From: AC-9 sp051984395 | Lineage (GTDB): Bacteria; Actinomycetota; Acidimicrobiia; Acidimicrobiales; AC-9 | Length of the DNA: 64,000 nucleotides | Direction: 5' to 3' | Assembly: GCA_051984395.1 (NCBI GenBank) | Contig: JBPYEZ010000123.1 | Span: 1-64,000, forward strand | Position numbers and translations under genes: made by a program | Notes under the pieces: generated by a model | Seen by the model: the letters and a program-made list of their open reading frames with translations, nothing else | Databases searched by the model: none | Told to the model about the DNA's origin: nothing | Shown here: piece after piece, positions 7,450 through 16,081 of the stretch | How the letters are laid out: every line of letters begins with the position of its first letter | How positions within the stretch are numbered: position 1 is the first letter of the stretch

Positions 7450-7745
7450 CCCCTGCCAGCCATCAGACCCATGCCGGGCACGACCACGCCCACGGCGCGA
7501 GCTGCGGGCACGTCGCCGTGGTCCATGACGACCACACGGACTACCTCCACGACGGCCATACCCACCGCGACCACGGCGACCACTGGGACGAGTGCGTGCT
7601 CGCCGTCCACGTGGCCCACGACAACCACGACCACACCCACGGCGAGGGCTGCGGCCACGCCTCGGTCACCCACGGCGACCACACCGACTACCTCCACGAC
7701 GAGCACCGTCACGCCGCCCACGACGGCCACTGGGACGAGCACTGA
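7446..7745 (+). CDS. Histidine-rich metal-binding protein with duplicated module
   Basis: The 99-residue protein has 27 histidines and three cysteines. Two copies of a module of about 40 residues are visible. Each contains an HDHxHGxxCGH core, then DHTDYLHDxHxH, and ends in HWDEC (first copy) or HWDEH (second copy). No signal peptide or membrane segment is present, so a cytoplasmic metal buffer or chaperone is the simplest reading. Translational coupling to a zinc-sensor-like ArsR gene suggests zinc (or another divalent metal) storage or delivery. Such proteins are sometimes mislabelled zinc transporters because of their His content; transport is not supported here. Confidence 0.8.
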   Translation: MTPASHQTHAGHDHAHGASCGHVAVVHDDHTDYLHDGHTHRDHGDHWDECVLAVHVAHDNHDHTHGEGCGHASVTHGDHTDYLHDEHRHAAHDGHWDEH

Positions 7746-7836
7746 GCGGCTGGCTTCCACCATCATCAGCCGACTCGGGGACACGCTGGGCGAGCGGCGA
7801 CAGGAGCGCTCCCGTCGGCTCTAAGGTGGCACCCTG

Positions 7837-9048
7837 ATGCGACTCGTGTGGGGTCAGGCTGGTCCCCCCGAGGTGAGCGCCCGACGAGTGGCGATCACCG
7901 GGCTGGGGATCGTCTCCTGTTGCGGAATCGGCAAGGACGCATTCTGGGATGGCTTGTGCGGCCCCGCGCCGGTGGGCGAGCGCCGGGTCGTCGGCTTCGA
8001 CCCATCCGAGTGGTTCAGCGCCAAGGAGGTTCGCCGGGTCGACCGGTTCGGCCAGCTGACGGTGGCGGCTGCGGCCATGGCTCTCGACGACGCCGGCCCC
8101 GTCGATGTCGACCCCGACCGGGCGGGGGTCATCATGGGTACCGGGGCGGGAGGCATCGAGACGCTCGAGACGCAGTTCGTCGTCGAGCGGGACCGGGGAT
8201 CGGATCGCGTCTCTCCCTTCCTGGTGCCCATGATGATGCTCAACGCCGGGTCGGCGCTGGTGTCGATGCGCACCGGATGGCAGGGCCCGTGCGAGACGGT
8301 CTCTACCGCTTGTGCCACCGGGACCCACGCCGTCGCCAATGCCGCGCGCCTGGTGGCCAGCGGTCGCTGCGAGGTGATGCTGGCCGGAGGGGCCGAGGGG
8401 GCCATGATCGAGCCCGCCCTCGCCGCCTTGACGAACACGACGGCCCTCTCCCAGACGGGTATCTCCCGGCCCTTCGACGCTCGGCGGGACGGGTTCCTCA
8501 TGGCCGAGGGCTCCGCCGCCGTCGTCCTCGAGGACTTCGAGCGGGCCTCGAGCCGAGGCGCGCGCATCTACGGTGAGGTGGCGGGGGCGGCGAGCAACGC
8601 CGACGCCCACCACATCACGATGCCTGCCCCCGGCGGCACCGGGGCGGCCGCCTGCATGGAGCTGGCCCTGGCCGACGCCGGCCTGGCCGCGGACGAAATC
8701 GGCCATATCAACGCCCACGGCACCTCGACCCCGCTGAACGACGCCGCCGAGGCCGAGGCGATTGCCAAGGTCTTCGGCTCTCCGGGCCCGCCCCTGACGT
8801 CGATCAAGGGGATCACCGGTCACGCCATGGGAGCGGCCGGGGCCATCGAGGCCGTCTCGGTCGCATTGACGATCGAGCGGGGCCTCATCCCCCCGACCGC
8901 CGGGTACGAGGAAGCCGATCCCCACATCCAGCTCGACGTCGTCGCCGGTGCGCCACGTCGCTGGGCGCCAGGCCCGGTGCTGTCGAACTCGTTCGGCTTC
9001 GGTGGCCACAACGGCTGCCTCGTCGTCGTCCCCGTGGCGAGCGGCTAG
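7837..9048 (+). CDS. fabF: 3-oxoacyl-ACP synthase II (FabF-type ketosynthase)
   Basis: This condensing enzyme of 403 residues extends acyl-ACP with malonyl-ACP in fatty-acid or polyketide synthesis. The catalytic triad is complete: Cys159 in STACATGTH, His294 in NAHGTSTPLND and His329 in KGITGHAMGAAG. The start ATG 7837 follows AAGGTGG by 7 nt; a second possible start is GTG 7873, just before RRVAITGLG. No acyl carrier protein, FabG or malonyltransferase gene is adjacent, so it is an orphan ketosynthase and its pathway is not shown by context. Confidence 0.92.
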   Translation: MRLVWGQAGPPEVSARRVAITGLGIVSCCGIGKDAFWDGLCGPAPVGERRVVGFDPSEWFSAKEVRRVDRFGQLTVAAAAMALDDAGPVDVDPDRAGVIMGTGAGGIETLETQFVVERDRGSDRVSPFLVPMMMLNAGSALVSMRTGWQGPCETVSTACATGTHAVANAARLVASGRCEVMLAGGAEGAMIEPALAALTNTTALSQTGISRPFDARRDGFLMAEGSAAVVLEDFERASSRGARIYGEVAGAASNADAHHITMPAPGGTGAAACMELALADAGLAADEIGHINAHGTSTPLNDAAEAEAIAKVFGSPGPPLTSIKGITGHAMGAAGAIEAVSVALTIERGLIPPTAGYEEADPHIQLDVVAGAPRRWAPGPVLSNSFGFGGHNGCLVVVPVASG

Positions 9049-9188
9049 CCGGGCCGTGCCGGACGCTGGGCACTGGTTGGTCGACGCCCGCGCTCGGCGC
9101 GTTCTGCCTGGTGCCCGCCTAGCTATCATCGTGCGCTGCGGTCGTCGGGACCTCCACGAGACCCGTGAGAGCATCCACGAGAGGAGCC

Positions 9189-10001
9189 ATGGACAGGGCG
9201 TTTGACACTCCCTACGAGGCCTTCACCCGCGATCACGCCTACCAGCTGGGCATCGATCACCTGGTCAGGTTCGCGGGCATCCAGCCCTCCCAGGTGGTGA
9301 TGGATCTCGGCGGAGGTACCGGTGCCATGTCCCTCGCCGTGCTCGAACGATGCGACCCGGCCGAGCTCGTCGTGGTCGAGCCGGACGAGGCGGGCCTCGC
9401 CGCCGCCAGAGCGGCACTCGGCACGCGAGCCCGCTACGTGTCGGCGACGGCCGAGTGCCTGCACGAGCACGTGGCGCCCGCCTCGGTCGATCACGTGATC
9501 GTGGCCAACGCCATCCACCTGTTCGACGATCTCCCCCGGGCGACCAGCAACGTCTTCTCGATCCTGCGACCGAAGGGAACGATGTCGATCAGCACCGCCT
9601 TCCATCGCGACGCCAGCGGCGAGGACGAGCATCGGCTGGCGAAGGCGACGCTGCTGCGGGCCCTACGCCAGCTGAGATCCACCCCCAAACGGGAGTCCAC
9701 GGATGAGCGGTCCTACAAGGAGCGGGGGGAGCTCTCGCAGGAGAGCCTCGTCGAGGCCTTGTGCCAGGCGGGTTTCGATGACGTGGTGACCGAGTCGGTC
9801 CCCATCCCCATCACACCCGACTTTCTCGCCGCCTTCCTCCAGACCGACATCTTCGCCCTTGCCGTGCTCCCCGACTACGACCCGGCGGTGTCGTGCCCGG
9901 TGCTGGGCCAGGCGGTCATGGATGCGGCCGCCAACGACAAGACGGGCGGCGTGTACATGCGCAACTGGTTGTTCGCCAAGGCGACGAAGCCGGGAGACTG
10001 A
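9189..10001 (+). CDS. Class I SAM-dependent methyltransferase
   Basis: The 270-residue protein has a Rossmann-type methyltransferase core: motif I VMDLGGGTGAMSL (about residues 37-49), an acidic motif II ending VVVEPDEAG, and VIVANAIHLFDDL before strand 4. A DinB- or UbiE-like role cannot be decided. ATG 9189 is chosen because GAGGAG lies 5 nt upstream and the conserved FDTPYEAFTRDHAY begins there. Substrate unknown; the neighbours give no hint. Confidence 0.82.
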   Translation: MDRAFDTPYEAFTRDHAYQLGIDHLVRFAGIQPSQVVMDLGGGTGAMSLAVLERCDPAELVVVEPDEAGLAAARAALGTRARYVSATAECLHEHVAPASVDHVIVANAIHLFDDLPRATSNVFSILRPKGTMSISTAFHRDASGEDEHRLAKATLLRALRQLRSTPKRESTDERSYKERGELSQESLVEALCQAGFDDVVTESVPIPITPDFLAAFLQTDIFALAVLPDYDPAVSCPVLGQAVMDAAANDKTGGVYMRNWLFAKATKPGD

Positions 10002-10024
10002 CTGCCAGCGGCGCCCAACGGGCG

Positions 10025-10588
10025 CTACTGCCGGTAGGGATCCCGGTACGTGTCCCGATAGGGGTCCCGGTACGGGTCCTGGTATGGGTCCCGGTAGGGC
10101 CGTGCCGGGGGCGGCTGGCCGGGCGCGGACTGTCGCTGGTTCAACACGCTCTGCCCGAAGCCCGAGATGAGGGCGATGACGGTGATACCCACGGCGAGGT
10201 TGATGGCGGCCACGGTGACCTGGGACTCGAGGCTGGCCGACGCCGTGAAGGGCAGGAGGACGGCCAGCGCCGTCACGATGCCCATGATGGCGGTGAACAG
10301 CAGCTCCGGACGCGGTGCGCTGAGCAGGAGCAGGTACATGAGGGCGGTGGCCACCAGCGTGACCGCCGCCGCCCCGACGGCGTACCACCCCGTGTTCACG
10401 TCGAGGAGAGCGCCGCCTCCGGTGTTGATGAGCACGTGGACGTTGAGCACATGGGCGACGACGAGACCCACCACGACGATGCCGGCGGCCACGAACGCGG
10501 CCGCGAAACCGCCGGCCCAGAGCCTGACGGCGTCGACACGAGGCCCCTGCCCGGAGCCTCCCCCATACGGATCGCCACGTCGACTCAT
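10025..10588 (-). CDS. Four-helix membrane protein with YRDP-repeat tail (DUF6069-like)
   Basis: The 187-residue integral membrane protein has a glycine-rich cytoplasmic N-terminus followed by four predicted helices: AGGFAAAFVAAGIVVVGLVV, WYAVGAAAVTLVATALMYL, LLFTAIMGIVTALAVLLPF and a last one near AAINLAVGITVIALISG. This layout matches DUF6069-type actinobacterial proteins of unknown function. The C-terminus is a hydrophilic tail of PYRD/PYQD repeats. It shares its strand with the MgtC-like gene upstream, from which it is separated by 59 bp. Confidence 0.7.
   Translation of the reverse strand: MSRRGDPYGGGSGQGPRVDAVRLWAGGFAAAFVAAGIVVVGLVVAHVLNVHVLINTGGGALLDVNTGWYAVGAAAVTLVATALMYLLLLSAPRPELLFTAIMGIVTALAVLLPFTASASLESQVTVAAINLAVGITVIALISGFGQSVLNQRQSAPGQPPPARPYRDPYQDPYRDPYRDTYRDPYRQ
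10028..10099 (-). repeat. 12-bp coding repeat (DPYR units)
   Basis: The last 24 codons of the membrane-protein gene repeat a four-codon unit (D-P-Y-R, with Q and T variants) about six times. The unit is visible in the + strand as recurring GGTCCCGGTA-like blocks. Simple period-12 DNA of this type is prone to length change by slippage. Confidence 0.8.
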
Positions 10589-10647
10589 GCGCTACCCCTC
10601 ATGGCCGGGCCAATGCTACCCCCCTCGATGGGACCGGTCGTCACGGC

Positions 10648-11112
10648 CTACTCGGATCCGGTGCCCGAGCTCGGAAAGTGGTCGTCCTCGAAGCGGTGAC
10701 TGTAGGTGCGTCCGTCCAACCAGCGGAGGAACGGCGCATGAGGCAGCTCGAGGACGAACAGCAGGAGGGCGGCGGTGATCACGCCGAGGACCAGGTGCCC
10801 GTAACCCACGACGATCCCGATGCCGGCTGCGCCGAAGATGGCTGCCGCGCTGGTGAGACCTCTCACCAGCCCACCCTCGCCGTGGAAGACGACGCCTCCA
10901 CCGATGAAGCCGATGCCGGTCACCACGCCGGCCACGGTCTGGGGGGACGAGCGTCCGGCCACCGCCGTGATCGCCGTCGCCGCCGCGCCCACCAACGCGA
11001 ACGTCCGGTCCCCCGCCGGGGACCCGCGGATCTGGCGCTCGAACCCGAAGGCATAGGCCAGGGCGAAGCCCACGAGTATGCGCCCGAGCAGCCCGAAATC
11101 GCCGTGGATCAC
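10648..11112 (-). CDS. MgtC/SapB-family membrane protein
   Basis: The 154-residue protein has about four or five transmembrane segments and the MgtC/SapB signatures FGFERQIRG (N-terminal), RTFALVGAAAT, GIGFIGGGVVF and GLTSAAAIFGAAGIGIVVGYG. It lacks the cytoplasmic ACT-like C-terminal domain of virulence-type MgtC, so it is a short SapB-like form. Such proteins modulate ATP synthase or Mg2+ homeostasis; which applies here cannot be told. The start is GTG 11112, and it diverges from the LCP gene at 11344. Confidence 0.87.
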   Translation of the reverse strand: MIHGDFGLLGRILVGFALAYAFGFERQIRGSPAGDRTFALVGAAATAITAVAGRSSPQTVAGVVTGIGFIGGGVVFHGEGGLVRGLTSAAAIFGAAGIGIVVGYGHLVLGVITAALLLFVLELPHAPFLRWLDGRTYSHRFEDDHFPSSGTGSE

Positions 11113-11343
11113 CGGGTCAAGTATCCCAGCGGCGTACGGCCCATCGGCGGACGATCCCTCCGCGCAGCACGACCCGGCCGAGCCCTCCTCGACCAGGTCG
11201 TCATGTATGCTGCCGGGAACGCCGAACCACCAGCAGAGGCCGCACGACCGGGGGGAGCCAGGTGGACGAGGTCCAAACAGACCAGCCCCTCGAGGCTGCA
11301 GGCGGAGTCAGACGGGGCGGAGTGAGACGGCGGAGACCGCCAG

Positions 11344-12948
11344 TTGCAGACGCTCAATGACACCGACACGGGGTCTTCGCGTGCCCGGCGCCGACGGACG
11401 CGTGAGTCGACCCGTCGTCAGCGCCGTTTCAAGCGGACGATCATCATCGTCGCCACGGCGGCGTTCGTGCTTCTGGGATCGATCTTCGGCTACCTCTGGT
11501 TCCTGAACAGCGAGATCCACCGCGTGAAGGTGAGGGGCCTGGGGAGCTCGCCAACGGCCGGGGCCATCAAGAACACCGAGAACATCCTCCTCGTCGGCTC
11601 GACGGACCGCTGCGCGCTCAAGCAGCAGAACACGGCCTTCGGGCTCTGCTCCCAGGGAGTGACCGGGATCAACAGCGACGTCGTGATGATCCTCCACCTC
11701 GACCCCAACGCGCACCGACTGTCCATCCTGTCCATCCCCCGTGACACGTTCGTGCCGAACGCGCGGAGCACGGGGGCCAACAAGATCGACGCCGCCCTGT
11801 ACCAGGGACCGAGCCAGCTCGTGAGCGCGATCCAGACCGACTTCGGCATCCCCATCAACCACTACGTGGAGCTCAACTTCGACACCTTCGCCGGCGTCGT
11901 GGATGCACTTGGCGGTATCCGGATGTACTTCCCGATGCCGCTGTACGACAGCCTGGCCAGCCTCAACGTCCCGACGGCGGGTTGTCAGACCCTCAACGGC
12001 TTCCAGGCCCTCGCCGGTGTGAGGGCTCGTCATCTGCAGTACAAGCCGCCCGGGGTCACCAGCACCGATCCCCGCAGCTGGCCCCAGGACCCCGAGAGCG
12101 ACCTGAGCCGGATCCGGCGGGACCACGAGTTCATCCGGGTGCTCGCCAGCGCCGTCTCCAAGCGAGGCCTCGGCAACCCGTTCACCGACCGGGCGCTCGT
12201 CGCCTCGATCGCCCCCAACCTCCAGGTCGACACGAGCATGTCGGTGGGAGACATGGTGAGCCTCGTGCTGAAGTACCACACCATCGACCCGATGAGCGCG
12301 CCACAGCTCACGCTCCCGGTCACCGTGAACAACAGCCTTTCCTACGACTACCAGGGCACCGACTACGGCAACGTCGAGTTCCCCAACCAGCCAGCCGATC
12401 AGCAGGTCATCGACCAGTTCCTGGGCGAGAAGCCGTTCACCGACGCCATGACGGGGAAGGCGCTGCCGCTGCCGTCATCGGTCAACGTGGCAGTCCTCTC
12501 CGGCACCGGGGAGCCCAGTCAGGCGGCGACGGCCGCGGCCGAGCTCCAGGTGCTCGGCTTCCACACCTCGACCACCGGCACCGGCACCTACCAGGGCCCG
12601 CTCTCGGAGACGGTCGTGACCTACTCGTCCCCCTCCAGCGAGGCGGCGGCGCAGACGGTCGCCCACAACCTGTCCGGCGCCGTGGTGCTGGCCCAGGGGC
12701 CGACCCCACCGGGCACCGACGTCAGCGTGACCACGGGATCGGACTTCACCGTGAACCAACCGCCGGCGCCGAGCCCACCACCCGCCGCCGGGCCCTCCGC
12801 GAGCGCCTCCCCTTCGACGACCACGACCAGCACGCCGGCAGGCACGTCAACGACGAGCAACCAGCTGGGCGCCCCCACACCGGCGACCACGCCCCTGGCG
12901 CCGTTCGACCCCCGCTCGTGCACGCCCTCCGGTGGACCGGGACCCTAG
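11344..12948 (+). CDS. LytR-CpsA-Psr (LCP) family cell-wall glycopolymer ligase with LytR_C domain
   Basis: The 534-residue membrane-anchored protein has a basic N-terminus, one transmembrane helix (about residues 31-50) and an extracytoplasmic LCP domain (about 75-290). Visible LCP residues are SILSIPRDTFV, NKIDAAL, VRARHLQY and DLSRIRRDHEFI. A LytR_C domain (about 375-470) and a Ser/Thr/Pro-rich tail follow. LCP enzymes transfer lipid-linked glycans to peptidoglycan. The start must be TTG 11344 or later, because an in-frame stop lies at 11323-11325; GGAG is 8 nt upstream of TTG. A second LCP gene lies at 54155-55609. Confidence 0.9.
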   Translation: MQTLNDTDTGSSRARRRRTRESTRRQRRFKRTIIIVATAAFVLLGSIFGYLWFLNSEIHRVKVRGLGSSPTAGAIKNTENILLVGSTDRCALKQQNTAFGLCSQGVTGINSDVVMILHLDPNAHRLSILSIPRDTFVPNARSTGANKIDAALYQGPSQLVSAIQTDFGIPINHYVELNFDTFAGVVDALGGIRMYFPMPLYDSLASLNVPTAGCQTLNGFQALAGVRARHLQYKPPGVTSTDPRSWPQDPESDLSRIRRDHEFIRVLASAVSKRGLGNPFTDRALVASIAPNLQVDTSMSVGDMVSLVLKYHTIDPMSAPQLTLPVTVNNSLSYDYQGTDYGNVEFPNQPADQQVIDQFLGEKPFTDAMTGKALPLPSSVNVAVLSGTGEPSQAATAAAELQVLGFHTSTTGTGTYQGPLSETVVTYSSPSSEAAAQTVAHNLSGAVVLAQGPTPPGTDVSVTTGSDFTVNQPPAPSPPPAAGPSASASPSTTTTSTPAGTSTTSNQLGAPTPATTPLAPFDPRSCTPSGGPGP

Positions 12949-12981
12949 GTCCGTTCGCCGCGGGCGCGCAGGGTCCAGGCC

Positions 12982-13785
12982 GTGACCAGCTATCCTCTCG
13001 CCCCGATGGCAATGGGAACGGCGATGGACGGATGCCGGCTGGAGCATTGCGGGGCGAAGGACGTCGTCCTCGCCGCCAGCCAGGTGGAGGGATGGCTCAC
13101 TGACGAGCAGGCGCATCAGCTGTGGCACTCGGCGTCGCCACTCGAGCCGAAACAGCGAATCGTGGAGATCGGCAGCTTTCGGGGCCGATCCACCATTGCG
13201 CTGGCGTTGGCGGCGGCCGAGGGGGTCGAGATCCTGGCCATCGACCCCCACAGCGGGGTGGACCGGGCGCCGCAGGAGAGCACCCTCAACCTGGAGGTCG
13301 GCGCTGAGGACGCCCAGGTCTTCGCCAGCAACCTGCGTCGCTTCGGGGTGACCGACAGGGTCAACCACATCCAGAAGGAGTCGTTGCACGCGCTCGACGA
13401 CGTGCCCCGGCCCATCGACGTGCTCTTCATCGACGGTGCCCACGGGTTCAGAGCTGCCCGGCAGGACATCATCTTCTACGGCGATCTCGTGCCCGACGGG
13501 GGCACCATGCTCATCCACGACTCGTTCTCGTCCCTCGGAGTCACCCTCGCCCTGATGGCGACTCTCTTCGGCAGCGGGCGGTTCCGCTACGCCGGTCGCA
13601 CCGGCTCTCTCGCGGTCTACCTCCGGGCCGATCTGGCTCCCGCCGATCGGCTCCGCAACTGCGGGCTCCAGATCGCCCAGCTCCGCTGGTTCGTTCGAAA
13701 CGTCGTGATCAAGGGGCTCGTCCTGCTGCGCCAGAAGCGTCTCGTCAGAGCGCTGGGCCACACCACGGGCCCCTGGCCCTTCTGA
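12982..13785 (+). CDS. Methyltransferase (Methyltransf_24 / class I-like)
   Basis: The 267-residue protein has a SAM-binding motif (RIVEIGSFRGRSTIALALA), an acidic end of strand 2 (ILAIDPHSG) and the family's strand-4 motif VLFIDGAHGF with Tyr/Asp following. This matches the Methyltransf_24 group often found in cell-surface glycan loci. The start GTG 12982 is the first in frame; ATG 13006, 13012 or 13024 are alternatives. It lies 33 bp after the LCP gene on the same strand, suggesting a role in cell-surface glycan modification (inference). Confidence 0.8.
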   Translation: MTSYPLAPMAMGTAMDGCRLEHCGAKDVVLAASQVEGWLTDEQAHQLWHSASPLEPKQRIVEIGSFRGRSTIALALAAAEGVEILAIDPHSGVDRAPQESTLNLEVGAEDAQVFASNLRRFGVTDRVNHIQKESLHALDDVPRPIDVLFIDGAHGFRAARQDIIFYGDLVPDGGTMLIHDSFSSLGVTLALMATLFGSGRFRYAGRTGSLAVYLRADLAPADRLRNCGLQIAQLRWFVRNVVIKGLVLLRQKRLVRALGHTTGPWPF

Positions 13786-13904
13786 GCGCCGGCTCGACTC
13801 CGGCCGACCCGGTCCCGGGCCAGGCGCGGTTTCTGTGCACCTGAGGGGGGGTAGACGCATGGACGCTGATCCCGCGAAGGATCATGACAGCAAGGAGGAT
13901 GACT

Positions 13905-15062
13905 ATGGGTCCTCCCAAGCGAACACGCTGGGGGCTCTTCGCACCCGTCGCCGTGTTGGCCCTCGTGGCCGCGGCGTGCGGATCGAGCTCCACCACTGGC
14001 TCGGGGGCGAGCGGGGGTGGAGCGGTGAGGATCGGGTACTTCGGTGCTCTCACCGGGAACAACTCACCGCAGCTCGGCATCAACATCAACAACGGCGTCA
14101 AGCTCGCCGTCCAGCAGTACAACGCCAAGGGTCAGGGGCCGAAGGTGATCCTGGCCGAGTACGACAGCCAGGGTGATCCCGCCCAGGCGCCCCAGCTCGC
14201 CCAGAAGGTGATCAGCGACCACACCGTCGGCGTGGTCGGACCAGCGTTCTCCGGCGAGTCGAAGGTGGCCGACCCGATCTTCCAGCAGGGCCAGGTCGTC
14301 AACGTGACACCGTCGGCGACCAACCCCACCCTGGCGACTCACGGGTGGACGTACTGGCACCGGGCGGTCGGCAACGACAACTCACAGGGCCCGGCGGCCG
14401 CCACCTACATCGCCAACAAGCTGAACGACAAGAGAGTCGCCGTCATCGACGACAACAGTGAGTACGGCAAGGGGATCGCTGACATCGTGGCCTCGTCGCT
14501 GCCCAAGAGCGGCGGAACCGTGCCCGTTCGGGACCACATCGACCCCAAGGCGACCGACTACTCGGCGACGATCAACGCCATCAACGTGGGCAACGTCAAC
14601 GCCGTCTTCTACGGCGGCTACTACCAGCAGGCCGGGCCGTTGGTGAAGCAGCTGCGCGACGCCGGCAACAAGGCGACGTTCGTCTCCGATGACGGCACCA
14701 ACGATCCTGGCTTCGTGGCCGCCGGCGGTCCCGCCGCCGCCAACTCGTACGTGACCTGTCCGTGCGTTCCGACGCCGTCGACGCCAGCCGGACAGGCCTT
14801 CGCCAGCGCGTACCAGGGCGCCAACAACGCCGCGCCGGGCACGTACTCGGCCCAGGGCTACGACGCCGCCAACCTCATACTGGCCGCCATCAAAGCCGGG
14901 AACACCACGGGCAAGGCCATCAACTCCTACCTGGCCACCCACTCCTACGACGGAGTCACGGGGACGCTGAAGTTCAACCCGCAGGGCGAGATCAGCGCAC
15001 CGCAGATCGAGGCGTACGAGGTGCAGAACGGGGCCCTCACTCCCGTCGGAGTGATCTCCTAG
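13905..15062 (+). CDS. livJ: Branched-chain amino-acid-type ABC transporter substrate-binding lipoprotein
   Basis: This periplasmic-binding-type lipoprotein of 385 residues captures solute for the adjacent LivHMGF importer. It has a signal peptide with the lipobox LVAAAC and acylated Cys25, then a Ser/Gly linker. The mature part is a type I binding protein (VRIGYFGALTGNNSPQLG at the start). The start ATG 13905 is preferred because AAGGAGG at 13892-13898 lies 6 nt upstream. This family binds Leu/Ile/Val but also amides, urea and aromatic acids, so the ligand is not certain. It is the first gene of a five-gene operon. Confidence 0.92.
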   Translation: MGPPKRTRWGLFAPVAVLALVAAACGSSSTTGSGASGGGAVRIGYFGALTGNNSPQLGININNGVKLAVQQYNAKGQGPKVILAEYDSQGDPAQAPQLAQKVISDHTVGVVGPAFSGESKVADPIFQQGQVVNVTPSATNPTLATHGWTYWHRAVGNDNSQGPAAATYIANKLNDKRVAVIDDNSEYGKGIADIVASSLPKSGGTVPVRDHIDPKATDYSATINAINVGNVNAVFYGGYYQQAGPLVKQLRDAGNKATFVSDDGTNDPGFVAAGGPAAANSYVTCPCVPTPSTPAGQAFASAYQGANNAAPGTYSAQGYDAANLILAAIKAGNTTGKAINSYLATHSYDGVTGTLKFNPQGEISAPQIEAYEVQNGALTPVGVIS

Positions 15063-15145
15063 CTGCCTCCCTCGGCGGTGTCCATGCACACGACCGGAGG
15101 GGGAAGGTGCCGACCCTCTCCCTCCGGCCGATGGGGTGGTAGCTG

Positions 15146-16081
15146 ATGCACCACTTCGTCACCCTGTTCTGGTCCTCGACGATCGACGGCATCACCATCG
15201 GTGCCATCTACGCCCTCGTGGCCCTCGGCTACACCCTCGTCTACGGAGTGCTCCAGCTCATCAACTTCGCCCACTCCGAGGTGTTCATGGTTGGGACGTT
15301 CGCCAGCCTGTTCACGCTGCACGGTCTGGGTGTGACCGGCCCGCAGACGGGTCTGGCCCTCGTCGGCGTCCTCCTCGTGTGCGGGCTGGCGGCGATGGCC
15401 GGCTCGGCGACGACCGCCTTCCTGCTGGAGCGCGTCGCCTACCGGCCTCTGCGCCGCCGGACGACGTCCCGACTGGCCGCCCTGATCTCGGCCATCGGCG
15501 CCTCGTTCTTCATCCAGGAGGTCTTCGCCCTCCGGTACGGGCGCGACATCCTGCCGTTCCCGAGGATCATGAACAAGACGGTGCTGTTCCACATCGGCTC
15601 GGGCGAGGTTCGCACCGACAAGGTCCTCGTCGTGGTGGCCGCCGTCGTGATGATGTTCCTGCTCGACCGCTTCGTGGGCACGAGCCGCCTGGGTCGGGGC
15701 ATCCGCGCCACCGCTCAGGACCCGGAGATGGCAGTCCTGATGGGAGTGAACATCGATCGGGTCGTGGTGATGACCTTCATCCTGGGCGGGCTGATGGCCG
15801 GCGTGGCCGCCCTGCTGTTCGGCACCTTCTTCGAGGTCACCCAGTACAACATCGGCTTCCTGCTCGGCATCAAGGCCTTCACCGCCGCCGTGCTGGGAGG
15901 GATCGGCAACCTCAGGGGAGCGCTCGCGGGCGGTTTCGCCCTCGGCCTCATCGAGTCCTACGGGGCCAGCATCTTCGGAGCCGAGTGGAAGGACGTCATC
16001 GCCTTCGTGGTCCTGGTCCTGGTCCTTCTGGTCCGGCCCACGGGCCTGCTGGGCGAGCAGCTGGCGAGGAGCAGGATATGA
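15146..16081 (+). CDS. livH: Branched-chain amino-acid-type ABC permease LivH
   Basis: The 311-residue inner-membrane permease has about eight hydrophobic segments. Family motifs include ITIGAIYALVALGYTLVYGV near the N-terminus, the cytoplasmic loop GRGIRATAQDPEMAVLMGVN, which couples to the ATPases, and FTAAVLGGIGNLRGALAGG. It pairs with LivM. The stop overlaps the LivM start by 4 nt (ATGA). Confidence 0.94.
   Translation: MHHFVTLFWSSTIDGITIGAIYALVALGYTLVYGVLQLINFAHSEVFMVGTFASLFTLHGLGVTGPQTGLALVGVLLVCGLAAMAGSATTAFLLERVAYRPLRRRTTSRLAALISAIGASFFIQEVFALRYGRDILPFPRIMNKTVLFHIGSGEVRTDKVLVVVAAVVMMFLLDRFVGTSRLGRGIRATAQDPEMAVLMGVNIDRVVVMTFILGGLMAGVAALLFGTFFEVTQYNIGFLLGIKAFTAAVLGGIGNLRGALAGGFALGLIESYGASIFGAEWKDVIAFVVLVLVLLVRPTGLLGEQLARSRI

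Noticed and set aside
7446..7745. Zinc transporter
   Set aside because: No hydrophobic segments at all; only histidine-rich soluble sequence.
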